Source: DASVHS01 sp038244815
Lineage (GTDB): Bacteria; Acidobacteriota; Thermoanaerobaculia; Gp7-AA8
DNA length: 64,000 nt
NCBI GenBank assembly: GCA_038244815.1
Contig: JBBRTB010000012.1
Span: 1 to 64,000 of the forward strand
Direction: 5' to 3'
Shown piece by piece: positions 1 to 8,010 of this stretch. The notes under the pieces are model-generated. The model made no database searches. It was not told the origin of the DNA and worked only from the letters and a program-made list of their open reading frames with translations. The position numbers and the translations under genes are program-made. Within the stretch, counting starts at the first letter, position 1. Each line of letters begins with the position of its first letter.

Positions 1-2361
1 CGTTACCCACAACGCGTGGATCTCGTCGAGCGACTTCCCGGCCCGGATCGCTTCGAGCGTCGGCCGATGGCGCAGCAGGCGCTCCATCCTGTCGAGCGGA
101 AACTGCGAGGGATCGTCGCGCTCGAGAATCGTGGCCAGCGCGATTCCGACGTCGACCGAACGGAGGGCCTTGCGGTCGGTGATCGTGAATCGCACGCCGC
201 CGCACGTCTCCCCTTTGTGGATGCTGGCGTCGGGCGTAAAGCGGATCGGAGTGAACGCCACGCCCGGCAAGGCCAGCGCAGTCAGCTCGCGCGCCAGGCG
301 ATCGCCATCGATGTACGGCGCGCCGGCCACTTCGAACGGCGTGGGCGTGCCGCGACCCACCGAGATCGCACTCTCCAGCAGTCCGATCCCGGGATACAAC
401 GCCGCCTCGGTCAGGCTGCGCAGGTTCGGCGAGGGATTGATCCACGGCAGGCCTGCTTCGTCCTGCCACCAGTCGCGCTTCCATCCCTTGACCGGTACGA
501 CCGTCAGATCGACGTCGAGATGCTTCTCCGCGAGATCCATCTTGGCGAGCTCGCCCACGGTCATGCCGTGGCGGATGGGAATGGTGTGATAGCCGACGAA
601 GTCCGTCGGACCCTCGAGCAACGGCCCTTCGACGATCGTGCCGCCGATCGGATCGACGCGGTCGAGCACGATGAACTTCACCTTCGTGCCGCTGACCGAT
701 TCCATGGCCATGGCCAGCGTCGACTCGTACGTGTAGAAGCGCGTACCGACATCCTGAATGTCGTAGACCAGCGCATCGAGGCCCGCGAGCTCCTCGGCTG
801 ACGGCGTCCGGCGCTCCCCGTAGAGGCTGAAGATGGGAAGACCGGTGACCTCGTCGGTGGTGTCGCCGACTCTCTCGTCGGCCAGACCGCGGATGCCGTG
901 CTCGGGGCTGAAGAGCGCCACGAGCTTCACGCCCGGTGCGCTGCGCAGGAGGTCGATGGTCGGATTTCCGGAATGGTCGATGCCGGTGTGGTTCGTGATC
1001 AGGCCAACGCGCAGACCCTGAAGAATGTCGTACTTGCTGGCGAGGAGGACGTCGATGCCGTTCTGCGCGCTCGCGCCGCCGGTCATCACGCGCACGCCGC
1101 CGCCCGGCCGCGCCGGCAACGCGCCGGGCACGTTCGCGAAATCGAAGCCAGGCACGGCCTGCGGCACCAGCATGCCGAGGTCGCGCTGCAGCGGGAGGAC
1201 GTTGCCTTTGCCGTCGGGATGCACGCGATTGGAGAGAAAGATGTAGAACGTGCGCGAGAACGGATCGATCCAGATCATCCCGCCCGTCCAGCCGGTGTGT
1301 CCGAAAGAGCCGAGCGGAAATCCTCCGCGCGGACGGCTGAAGCCGGAGTCGATGTCCATGCCTCCGGCACGCCGCACCGCCACACCCGGCGGCGACTGCA
1401 CCGACGTCATCTGCCTGACGATCCCGGGGGTCCAGACTCCTCCCCCGCCGCTCAGCAGCGCGCGCGCGAACCTGGCCAGATCGGGCGCGGTCGTGAAGAG
1501 TCCGGCGTGTCCGGCCACGCCGGCCATTCTCCGCGCGGTCGGATCGTGGACGATGCCGCGCAGGATGCCTTCGCCTTTGTAGAACTCGGTGGGGGCGATG
1601 CGCGAAGTCATCGCGGCTGTGAGCGATGGATCGGGGCGGCAGACCGCTCCGCTCGCGGATCCCTCGCCGGGCTCGAGATGACAGGGCAGAAACCGCGTGT
1701 CCATCATCCCCAGCGGCTCGAAGATGTGTTTGCGCGCGAAGACGTCGAGGGGCTCGCCGCTGACGCGACGCACGACTTCGCCGAGGATCTCATAGTTGAT
1801 GTCGCTGTAGCGGAAGACCACGCCGGGACGCTGCTGCGGTTCCTCGCCGAGGATCCGTTTCCACGCCTCGTCGAAGCCCGACCACTTGTCGCTGAGCGTG
1901 AGGTCGGGACGCAGCCCCGTGGTGTGCGTCAGCAGATGACGGATGGTGATCTCGTCGCGCCAGCCGCCGGTGAACTCGGGAATGTACGTCCGGACCGGTG
2001 CATCCAGCGCCACTTTCCCCTGCTGGACCAGCAGCCAGATCGACGGCGCGGTGGCGGTCACCTTGGTCAGCGACGCGGCGTCGTAGATCGTGTCTTCGCT
2101 GTTTTTCTCGACCGCCGGGACGAGCGCGCGGTTGCCGTAGGCGCGGTGATAGGCGACGCCGTTGCGCTCGATCCAGAGGACGCCGCCGGGGATCCTGTGA
2201 TCGGCGATGGCCTGTTCGATGCGGGCATCGATCTCGCGCAGCCTGGCGCGATCGAACGTCCGATCAACCGGCGACGTCGAGGCGCATGCGAAAAGGAGAG
2301 CGGCAAAAAGGAAGCGCCGCCGAAACCGGCGGCGCTCCACGGGGACGATGGGTTCGATCAT
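1..2361 (-). CDS. AmiE-like serine hydrolase fused to NamZ-type exo-beta-N-acetylmuramidase (3' end off window)
   Basis: One open frame of 787 codons runs off the window edge. Residues about 1-26 look like a lipoprotein signal (RRRF, hydrophobic stretch, Cys26). Residues about 35-420 are a class C beta-lactamase-fold serine hydrolase with S97-L-T-K100, Y185-S-D187 and H355-T-G357. From about residue 434 it is DUF1343/NamZ, with GLITNHTG, FSPEHGIRG and YDIQDVGTRFYTY. The C-terminus lacks perhaps 15 residues. In Bacillus subtilis, separate amiE (beta-lactamase family amidase) and namZ genes act together in muropeptide salvage, so here both steps may be joined in one lipoprotein (inference). The ATG overlaps the upstream TonB receptor stop as TGATG, implying translational coupling. 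Residues about 227-241 appear to derive from an interspersed repeat. The beta-lactamase half could instead be an esterase or peptidase. Confidence 0.88.
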   Translation of the reverse strand, partial: MIEPIVPVERRRFRRRFLFAALLFACASTSPVDRTFDRARLREIDARIEQAIADHRIPGGVLWIERNGVAYHRAYGNRALVPAVEKNSEDTIYDAASLTKVTATAPSIWLLVQQGKVALDAPVRTYIPEFTGGWRDEITIRHLLTHTTGLRPDLTLSDKWSGFDEAWKRILGEEPQQRPGVVFRYSDINYEILGEVVRRVSGEPLDVFARKHIFEPLGMMDTRFLPCHLEPGEGSASGAVCRPDPSLTAAMTSRIAPTEFYKGEGILRGIVHDPTARRMAGVAGHAGLFTTAPDLARFARALLSGGGGVWTPGIVRQMTSVQSPPGVAVRRAGGMDIDSGFSRPRGGFPLGSFGHTGWTGGMIWIDPFSRTFYIFLSNRVHPDGKGNVLPLQRDLGMLVPQAVPGFDFANVPGALPARPGGGVRVMTGGASAQNGIDVLLASKYDILQGLRVGLITNHTGIDHSGNPTIDLLRSAPGVKLVALFSPEHGIRGLADERVGDTTDEVTGLPIFSLYGERRTPSAEELAGLDALVYDIQDVGTRFYTYESTLAMAMESVSGTKVKFIVLDRVDPIGGTIVEGPLLEGPTDFVGYHTIPIRHGMTVGELAKMDLAEKHLDVDLTVVPVKGWKRDWWQDEAGLPWINPSPNLRSLTEAALYPGIGLLESAISVGRGTPTPFEVAGAPYIDGDRLARELTALALPGVAFTPIRFTPDASIHKGETCGGVRFTITDRKALRSVDVGIALATILERDDPSQFPLDRMERLLRHRPTLEAIRAGKSLDEIHALWVT
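2305..2336 (-). terminator. Terminator-like hairpin with T5 tract inside the start of the fusion gene
   Basis: On the minus strand, AGCGCCGCC and GGCGGCGCT form a perfect 9-bp stem around a 6-nt loop, followed by TCC and TTTTT. It lies just after the TonB receptor stop and inside codons about 9-19 of the next gene, where it encodes the Arg-rich signal-peptide start. It could limit read-through between the two genes. That it works as a terminator is inference. Confidence 0.55.
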
Positions 2362-5300
2362 CAGAACATGAGACGGAATCCGAGTTGCATGGTTCTCGGC
2401 GCGTTCAGGGCCGTCGGCGCGGAGCCGCCGCTGGCGGTGGCACCGTAGGCCGTCTGCGTGACGTTGCCGAACGTCGCCGGCGCGTTGAAATCGTTCTGCG
2501 GATACCACCAGCGCACCTGATTGAAGACGTTGAATACGTCGAAACGAAGCATGAATGCAAGATTCGACGGAAGCCGGAACGTCTTGTAGAGACCGGCGTC
2601 CATGCTTTGCGCCCCGTCCGAGTAATAGGTGTTGCGTCCGCCGAAGTCGGCGAGCGTGTCGCCGTACTTGGCATGACGGAACGCGCTGGCCGGCTGATTG
2701 GACTGCTGTCCCGGACCGGTGACGCTGCCGCTGCAGTGGCTGGCGTCGATGCAGACGGGGCGGTTCGGCTTCATGCCCGTTCCCAGGAAGAGAATGTCCG
2801 GCGCGCCGCTGTCGACGATCGTGTAGGGAGTCCCACTCGCGTAACGGATCACCGTGGAGAGAGTCCAGCCGCCGAGCGCCGAACCCATCCAGTCAGCGCG
2901 ATCCCTCATCCATGGAAGCGCGTAACTGCCGGCCATCGTGAAGCGATGACGAACATCGAAGCGTGACGGACCCTTCGCGTACGTCTCCGTGCCGGGGCGC
3001 TGCGGGAACACGCCGACGTCGCCCACGCCCTGATCCGTCGTTTCGGCTCCGGTATCCAACGCCTTGCCGAACGTGTACGTGGCGCGGCCGGCAAAGCCGT
3101 GATACTCGCCGGTCTCCCACTCCAGCTGCGCAGCGTGGTACCAGCTCCTGGCCAGGTTATCGACCACGCGCACATCGCTGTAACGGGCGTCGGGACGGCG
3201 CTCGTTCGTACGCGGAACGCGCAGACTCACTTCGTTCGGTGCGATCGACACCACGTTCGGGCAGGCGGCATTGGTGTTGATGCCGGACACGGTGCCCGTG
3301 CCTGCACACTGCCAGTCCTGCGCCACCACCCACGTCGCGCCGGCGGTGCCCGGCGCAGCGGGAGCCACGGGGACGTTGTCCCACCGGTACTGCAGCAGGC
3401 CCTTGCCGATCGTGCCGATGTAGCTGGCGCGGAACCGCGAGTTCCAGAACGCCTGCCGCTCGAATGTGAGATTCCATTGATGCGACTCGGGCATCTTGAG
3501 ATTGGGAGCTGCAAACGTCGCCGCCACGCGCGTCGTCACCTGTCCGGGAACGAACACGAACCCGTTCAGCGGATCGGCGAGGTTCGTCGACGACATGGCG
3601 ATCGTCGCCGCATCGGGCGGGTTGTAGCGGATGCTGGCGCCGCCCTGCGAGAACACGGACTGGAAGACGCGGCCGTGGAAGATGCCGAAGCCGCCGCGGA
3701 TGGAGAAGCGGCCGCTGCCTCCGGTCATGGCGCGCAGGACCCGGTTGCGATCCCAGTCGGGCGTGTACGCAAATCCGAGTCTCGGATCGACGTAGCTGCT
3801 CGATCCGAAGCCGTAGTCGATCAGGTTGTTGCGCTCTTTCGGCGGGCTGACGTTCTCATAGCGCAGCCCGAGGTTCAGGGTGAGGTTGTCCGTCGGGCGC
3901 CAGTCGTCCTGCCCGTAGACATTCTCTTCGGTGAGCCGGTTCTGCAGGTAGGCGGGACCGAACGATTTCGTGAAGCTGTTGACGCAGCCGGCCCAGAACG
4001 CGGCGATGGCCGTCCCGTAGTTCACGCCCTGGCACGTGGGTGAGAAACTCCAGAAGCCGCGGTTGAAGTTCTCGGCGCGGTCGTTGAGATCGGACCGGCG
4101 CAGATCGAGTCCGACTTTCATGGTGTGGCGTGCCCAGTGTGCGGTGGAGAGGTTGTAGACGAGCTGGTTGTCGCGCTGGTTGCGAATGATCGGGAAGGCG
4201 CCGGCGTTGCCGAGAATCGTGAATGTGACGCCCGAGCCGCCGGACATGCGCACCACCGGCGTGTTGGGATCGTCGGTGATCGTCCAGGCCACTTCGCGCG
4301 TGCCGATTCCGACGCGCGCCTCCTGGACCGTGTTCGACGTCAGGATGTTCGTCCAGGTGAACCCGAAGCTCGACTGATGGTTCACCTGCCCCGCTTCCTC
4401 GCCGATGATCAGCTCGCCCGGATGATTCTCCTGATGGCTGCGCTGGTAGCGCGCGGTAAACGTGTTGTTGAGCGTGGCGTTGTAATCAAGCCGGGCGGAA
4501 GAGTCGCGTTTCGGAAGATTGCTGTTCTGGAAACCCTGATAGGCGCGCGCGGCGATGTTCGGCGCGTTCGGGCCGGTGGTCGGGAACCGGGCGATGATCG
4601 AATCCTGCCAGGCCCGGTTTGCCGGCGTGTCGTTGCCGAGCGTCAGCCGGTTGGCCGGATCGAGATCGCTCGGCAGGAAGACGCCGCGAGTGGTGTTGAC
4701 GTCGCCCTTGTCCTGGATCTGATCGGTATTGACGAACGCGAACAGCTTGTCGCGCATGATCGGAAATCCGGCCGTCGCTCCGAACTGCCGGCGGTAGTGC
4801 TGGCCGTGATTGAGGCTCACCTGCGTGGCGTCGCGGGCGATGTACTTGTTGTCCTGACCGTAGCCGTAGACCTCGCCGTCGAGATTGTTCGTTCCCTGCT
4901 TGGTCTGGACGAGCACGACCGCGCCGTAGCCCCGGCCGAACTCGGCACTGAAGCTGTTGGTGAGGATCTGGAACGACTGGATCGTGGCCACGGGAACGTT
5001 CTGGCGATTCTGGTTTTCCGATTCGTCGTCGTTATTGACGCCGTTGATCTGGAAGGTCGCGCCGCGCGTTCCCGTACCATTGAAGTTCACCGACGATCCC
5101 GATGACAGGGCCGGGTTGTCCTGGCCGCTGGTGGGATTCTCCTGGTAGCCGCTGAACACGGACGCCAGCTTCAGGAAGTTGCTCTGATCCGACGTCGGGA
5201 GATTCTCGATCTCCTTCGACCGCATGGTCTGCTTCACTTCGCCGTCGGTGACGTCGATGCGCGGCGCGGTGGCGGAGACCGTCACCGTCTCCGTCACGGC

Positions 5301-5645
5301 AGGATCGAGGATGAAATCCTGCACGACGGTCTGGTTGAGATCGACGCGCACGCCGTTGTGCCTCATCGTTCCAAACCCGGAGAGCCCGGCCTGAACGTTG
5401 TAACGGCCGAGTTGCAGGAACGGCGCGTTGAAGAAACCGTTTCCGGTCGTGACCGCGACCCGTTCCAGTCCGGTCTCCACGTTGCGAATGGTGACCGTCA
5501 CGCCCGGCAACGCGGCACCGGAGCGGTCGGTGACCGTTCCCTGCATCGTTCCGGTGACGGTCTGGGCGTTCAGGGGAATCGTGATCAGGGCCAAAAGCGA
5601 GAGCAGGACAATCGCGCGAACGTTCGCGCAGCGAGCAGAACTCAT
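2361..5645 (-). CDS. Oar-like TonB-dependent outer-membrane receptor
   Basis: The 1094-residue protein starts with a signal peptide (about 1-28). A carboxypeptidase-regulatory-like Ig domain follows (about 30-110, with GTVTDRSGAALPGVTVTI), then a plug domain (about 115-240) and a long beta-barrel ending in GFRLMF with the terminal Phe typical of outer-membrane proteins. A strong ribosome site (GGAGGGGA) precedes the ATG. It lies between nagZ and the AmiE-NamZ fusion on the same strand. Family knowledge says such proteins import large ligands with TonB energy. Given the neighbours, muropeptides or peptidoglycan fragments are the favoured cargo, but nothing in the protein itself shows the ligand. 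Confidence 0.93.
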   Translation of the reverse strand: MSSARCANVRAIVLLSLLALITIPLNAQTVTGTMQGTVTDRSGAALPGVTVTIRNVETGLERVAVTTGNGFFNAPFLQLGRYNVQAGLSGFGTMRHNGVRVDLNQTVVQDFILDPAVTETVTVSATAPRIDVTDGEVKQTMRSKEIENLPTSDQSNFLKLASVFSGYQENPTSGQDNPALSSGSSVNFNGTGTRGATFQINGVNNDDESENQNRQNVPVATIQSFQILTNSFSAEFGRGYGAVVLVQTKQGTNNLDGEVYGYGQDNKYIARDATQVSLNHGQHYRRQFGATAGFPIMRDKLFAFVNTDQIQDKGDVNTTRGVFLPSDLDPANRLTLGNDTPANRAWQDSIIARFPTTGPNAPNIAARAYQGFQNSNLPKRDSSARLDYNATLNNTFTARYQRSHQENHPGELIIGEEAGQVNHQSSFGFTWTNILTSNTVQEARVGIGTREVAWTITDDPNTPVVRMSGGSGVTFTILGNAGAFPIIRNQRDNQLVYNLSTAHWARHTMKVGLDLRRSDLNDRAENFNRGFWSFSPTCQGVNYGTAIAAFWAGCVNSFTKSFGPAYLQNRLTEENVYGQDDWRPTDNLTLNLGLRYENVSPPKERNNLIDYGFGSSSYVDPRLGFAYTPDWDRNRVLRAMTGGSGRFSIRGGFGIFHGRVFQSVFSQGGASIRYNPPDAATIAMSSTNLADPLNGFVFVPGQVTTRVAATFAAPNLKMPESHQWNLTFERQAFWNSRFRASYIGTIGKGLLQYRWDNVPVAPAAPGTAGATWVVAQDWQCAGTGTVSGINTNAACPNVVSIAPNEVSLRVPRTNERRPDARYSDVRVVDNLARSWYHAAQLEWETGEYHGFAGRATYTFGKALDTGAETTDQGVGDVGVFPQRPGTETYAKGPSRFDVRHRFTMAGSYALPWMRDRADWMGSALGGWTLSTVIRYASGTPYTIVDSGAPDILFLGTGMKPNRPVCIDASHCSGSVTGPGQQSNQPASAFRHAKYGDTLADFGGRNTYYSDGAQSMDAGLYKTFRLPSNLAFMLRFDVFNVFNQVRWWYPQNDFNAPATFGNVTQTAYGATASGGSAPTALNAPRTMQLGFRLMF

Positions 5646-5735
5646 GGCTCCCCTCCGCGTTCTAGATTTTTTTGGACCTACGAGAGATGGCGAACGCTAC
5701 GCTTGCCTACGGCAGGGTGTCAAGACATTCCGGCG

Positions 5736-7511
5736 TCAGTGCTCGGCGGCCTGCTTCCGGATTCCCTCGCCGCGCTGGTGGAGACCGGGGATCGTCACCG
5801 GCAGCCGGCCCGTGACCGGCGCTTCGCCGAACAGCGCCTGAACGACGGCGGTCTGCATCACCGGCTGGATGCCGTAGGCGCAGAAGTAGGTCTGCAGTTG
5901 CGGAAGGTCGCGAATCACGTACGGGCTGCCGAACGATACGGCGACCGTCTTCACGTTCGGCGGGATCTGATCGAGCGCAAACCTCGCCGTCTCCGGTACA
6001 GCCATGTGTCCGGCGCCCGATCGGGCGCGAACGGCCAGCGCCACGATGACGAGATCGGCATTCTGAGCAGCGACGGCGAACGGTTTCACTTCCTCACGGC
6101 GGGAACGGGCGTCCAGCATGAACGATTGCGGTTTTGCCGCCAGGCGGCGCGACACTTCGGTCACCACACCGCCCAACGGGTTGCCGAGCTCTGGAAAATC
6201 GCTGACGGTCAGGATGACGACACGCGCGTTCTTCTCGATCGGAAGCGCACCGCTCTCCTCGCGCAGCAACGTCACGGCACGCCGGGCGATCTCCCGCGCC
6301 ACTTCCCGGTGCTGATCGCTGTCGAGCGTCGAGAAGATCTGCTGCTGCGATCCGCCGGACGTGCCGACCTTCGCCTTGGCCTCGAAGATCCGACGCACCG
6401 ATTCATCGATGCGGGCCACGGAGAGCCGTCCGCTCTTCACGGCCGCTTTGATCGCGGCGATGCCGGCGTCGGTATTCGCGGATTTCAGGATCTGATCCTC
6501 CCCCGCCTCGATCGCCTTCACCGCCGCCTCGCCGGCGTCGTAGTGCGCGACCAGCCCGCCCATGTCGAACGCGTCGCTGATGACGAGCCCGTCGAAGTGC
6601 AACTGCTTGCGAAGGAGATCCGTGATGATGGCGTGCGACAGCGTGGCCGGCTCCGTGCCACCGGTCTCCGTCTCGTACTCGAGCGTGCCGTACGGATTGT
6701 CTTCCGTGGCATCGGTGTGATCGCGCACGGGAACGGGGGTGGGATCGAGGGCTGGAACCGCCAGGTGTCCGATCATGACCGACGCGACGCCGGCGTCGAT
6801 GGCAGCGCGGAACGGCACGAGCTCGACGTTCTCCAGCCGTTCGCGCGTGACATCGAGGATGGGCAGCGCGCGGTGCGAGTCGACGTGCGTGTCGCCGTGA
6901 CCGGGGAAGTGCTTGGCGGTGGCCAGCACGTGCTCCGACTGCACGCCTTTCACGAACGCGGCCACGAAACGCCCCACGTCGTGCGGGTCTTCGCCGAAAC
7001 TGCGCGTGTTGATGACCGGATTGTCGGGATCGACATTCACGTCCGCCACCGGCGCCAGGATGTGATTCACGCCGATGGCCTTCGCTTCGATGGCGGTGAT
7101 GCGCCCCATCTCCTCGGCGAAGCGCGGCTCGCCGGTGGCGGCCACGGCCATCGCCGACGGCCAGAACGTCGTGTCGTTGAAGCGCATGCCGATGCCCGCC
7201 TCGAGATCGGTGCTGACCAGCAGCGGGATCGTGGCCTGACGCTGGAGCTGCCGGGTGAGCCAGGCGGTCTCGTAGACGTCGGAGACGAACCAGATGATGC
7301 CGCCGACCTTGTTGTCGCGCACCTGATGGACGAGATCCTGGTAAAGCGCCGACTGCTCGTTCGTGAAGACGCCGTGCGCGGCGTAGACGAAGAGCTGGCC
7401 GACTTTCTCATCCAGCGTCAGATTGCTCACTCTCGGTTGCGAAGCACACATCGTCAGAACCATGCAGAAGGCCGGATACCAGAGACCAGATCTAGTTCGT
7501 CGTTTCGGCAT
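5736..7511 (-). CDS. nagZ: NagZ-type beta-N-acetylglucosaminidase, GH3, probable lipoprotein
   Basis: The GH3 N-terminal domain carries KHFPGHGDTHVDSH near 6880-6920, the NagZ signature with the Asp-His acid/base dyad. LVISDAFDMGG near 6560-6595 holds the nucleophile Asp. A GH3 C-terminal domain follows, giving 591 residues in total. It would remove GlcNAc from muropeptides. The start is uncertain: ATGs at 7553, 7532, 7511 and 7464 are in frame. 7511 is chosen because it leaves a basic n-region (PKRRTR), a hydrophobic stretch and a Cys (LTMC) resembling a lipobox. All of the first three start codons lie inside the duplicated symporter 3' end, so the gene presumably once overlapped the symporter directly. 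Confidence 0.9.
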   Translation of the reverse strand: MPKRRTRSGLWYPAFCMVLTMCASQPRVSNLTLDEKVGQLFVYAAHGVFTNEQSALYQDLVHQVRDNKVGGIIWFVSDVYETAWLTRQLQRQATIPLLVSTDLEAGIGMRFNDTTFWPSAMAVAATGEPRFAEEMGRITAIEAKAIGVNHILAPVADVNVDPDNPVINTRSFGEDPHDVGRFVAAFVKGVQSEHVLATAKHFPGHGDTHVDSHRALPILDVTRERLENVELVPFRAAIDAGVASVMIGHLAVPALDPTPVPVRDHTDATEDNPYGTLEYETETGGTEPATLSHAIITDLLRKQLHFDGLVISDAFDMGGLVAHYDAGEAAVKAIEAGEDQILKSANTDAGIAAIKAAVKSGRLSVARIDESVRRIFEAKAKVGTSGGSQQQIFSTLDSDQHREVAREIARRAVTLLREESGALPIEKNARVVILTVSDFPELGNPLGGVVTEVSRRLAAKPQSFMLDARSRREEVKPFAVAAQNADLVIVALAVRARSGAGHMAVPETARFALDQIPPNVKTVAVSFGSPYVIRDLPQLQTYFCAYGIQPVMQTAVVQALFGEAPVTGRLPVTIPGLHQRGEGIRKQAAEH

Positions 7512-7681
7512 TCTGCATTTTGCCTTTTCCATTCTGCATTTCGATCGCCGCAACGATCGACCCCACCACCAGCGTGGTCATGCTGCCGATCACGGCATAC
7601 CACGGCCAGGCGATCGGCGTCAGCAGCCACACGGCCGTGACCACAGCCATCCCCGTGAGCATGCCCGCGAACCCGGCGGTC
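7491..7681. repeat. 191-bp direct repeat, copy A (symporter 3' end)
   Basis: It matches 13062-13252 with about four mismatches in 191 positions. It begins one base before the symporter stop codon and ends inside codons of the symporter's last third. The two copies bracket the lower-GC segment containing the BNR gene, the PKD gene and IS66. It contains the 7-nt periodic tract CATTCTG/CATTTTG/CCTTTTC. Confidence 0.9.
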
Positions 7682-7806
7682 ATATTCCAGAAAAACGCGA
7701 GCTCCTTCACCGTATCGGAGTAGTTCGGATCGAGGATGAAGTTTTGTTCCCAATCGAACCTCCGTACGGGCAGGTTCGCTTTCCCCGCTCTCCCCGATTC
7801 GGCGGG
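7492..7806 (-). pseudogene. Symporter 3' fragment fused to an unidentified coding fragment
   Basis: Residues encoded by 7492-7681 equal the last about 62 residues of the intact symporter at 13063-14571. Upstream of the junction at 7681/7682 the frame stays open to a TGA at 7807-7809 and encodes unrelated sequence including FDWEQNFILDPNYSDTVKEL, whose family I do not recognise. A GTG at 7710 could start a 72-residue chimeric peptide, but I see no good ribosome site. It reads as a gene remnant left by rearrangement rather than a working gene. Confidence 0.7.
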
Positions 7807-8010
7807 TCAACCCGAGCCAACTCGGACGAGCGAAGTATTCCACCACAGTTGACGCAGCGTGCGGCATCGCCGCTCTACAAATAACTGATCGGGACGTTCG
7901 CGGTGAAAACACTCTCTCCTTACCCGCTCGTCACCTTTTTTCGTGACGTGCAGAGTTGACGAAAGGCGGAGCTTCGGAGAGACTGCCTCGTCCAAAATCG
8001 GACACGGGAA
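7807..8010. other. Non-coding leader of the inserted segment with a small hairpin
   Basis: I see no convincing gene in this stretch. CGTCAC and GTGACG, separated by CTTTTTTC (about 7930-7949), form a perfect 6-bp hairpin about 60 bases upstream of the BNR gene. It could be an operator or a decayed terminator. Base composition is visibly less GC-rich than before 7.5 kb. Confidence 0.4.

Noticed and set aside
898..2448. Long plus-strand open frames opposite the fusion gene
   Set aside because: They lack recognisable domains, are Arg/His-rich, and lie antisense to a clear beta-lactamase/NamZ coding frame; typical high-GC shadows.
7491..7681. Target-site duplication of a transposon
   Set aside because: 191 bp is far longer than transposon target duplications, and the IS66 has its own 8-bp flanks.
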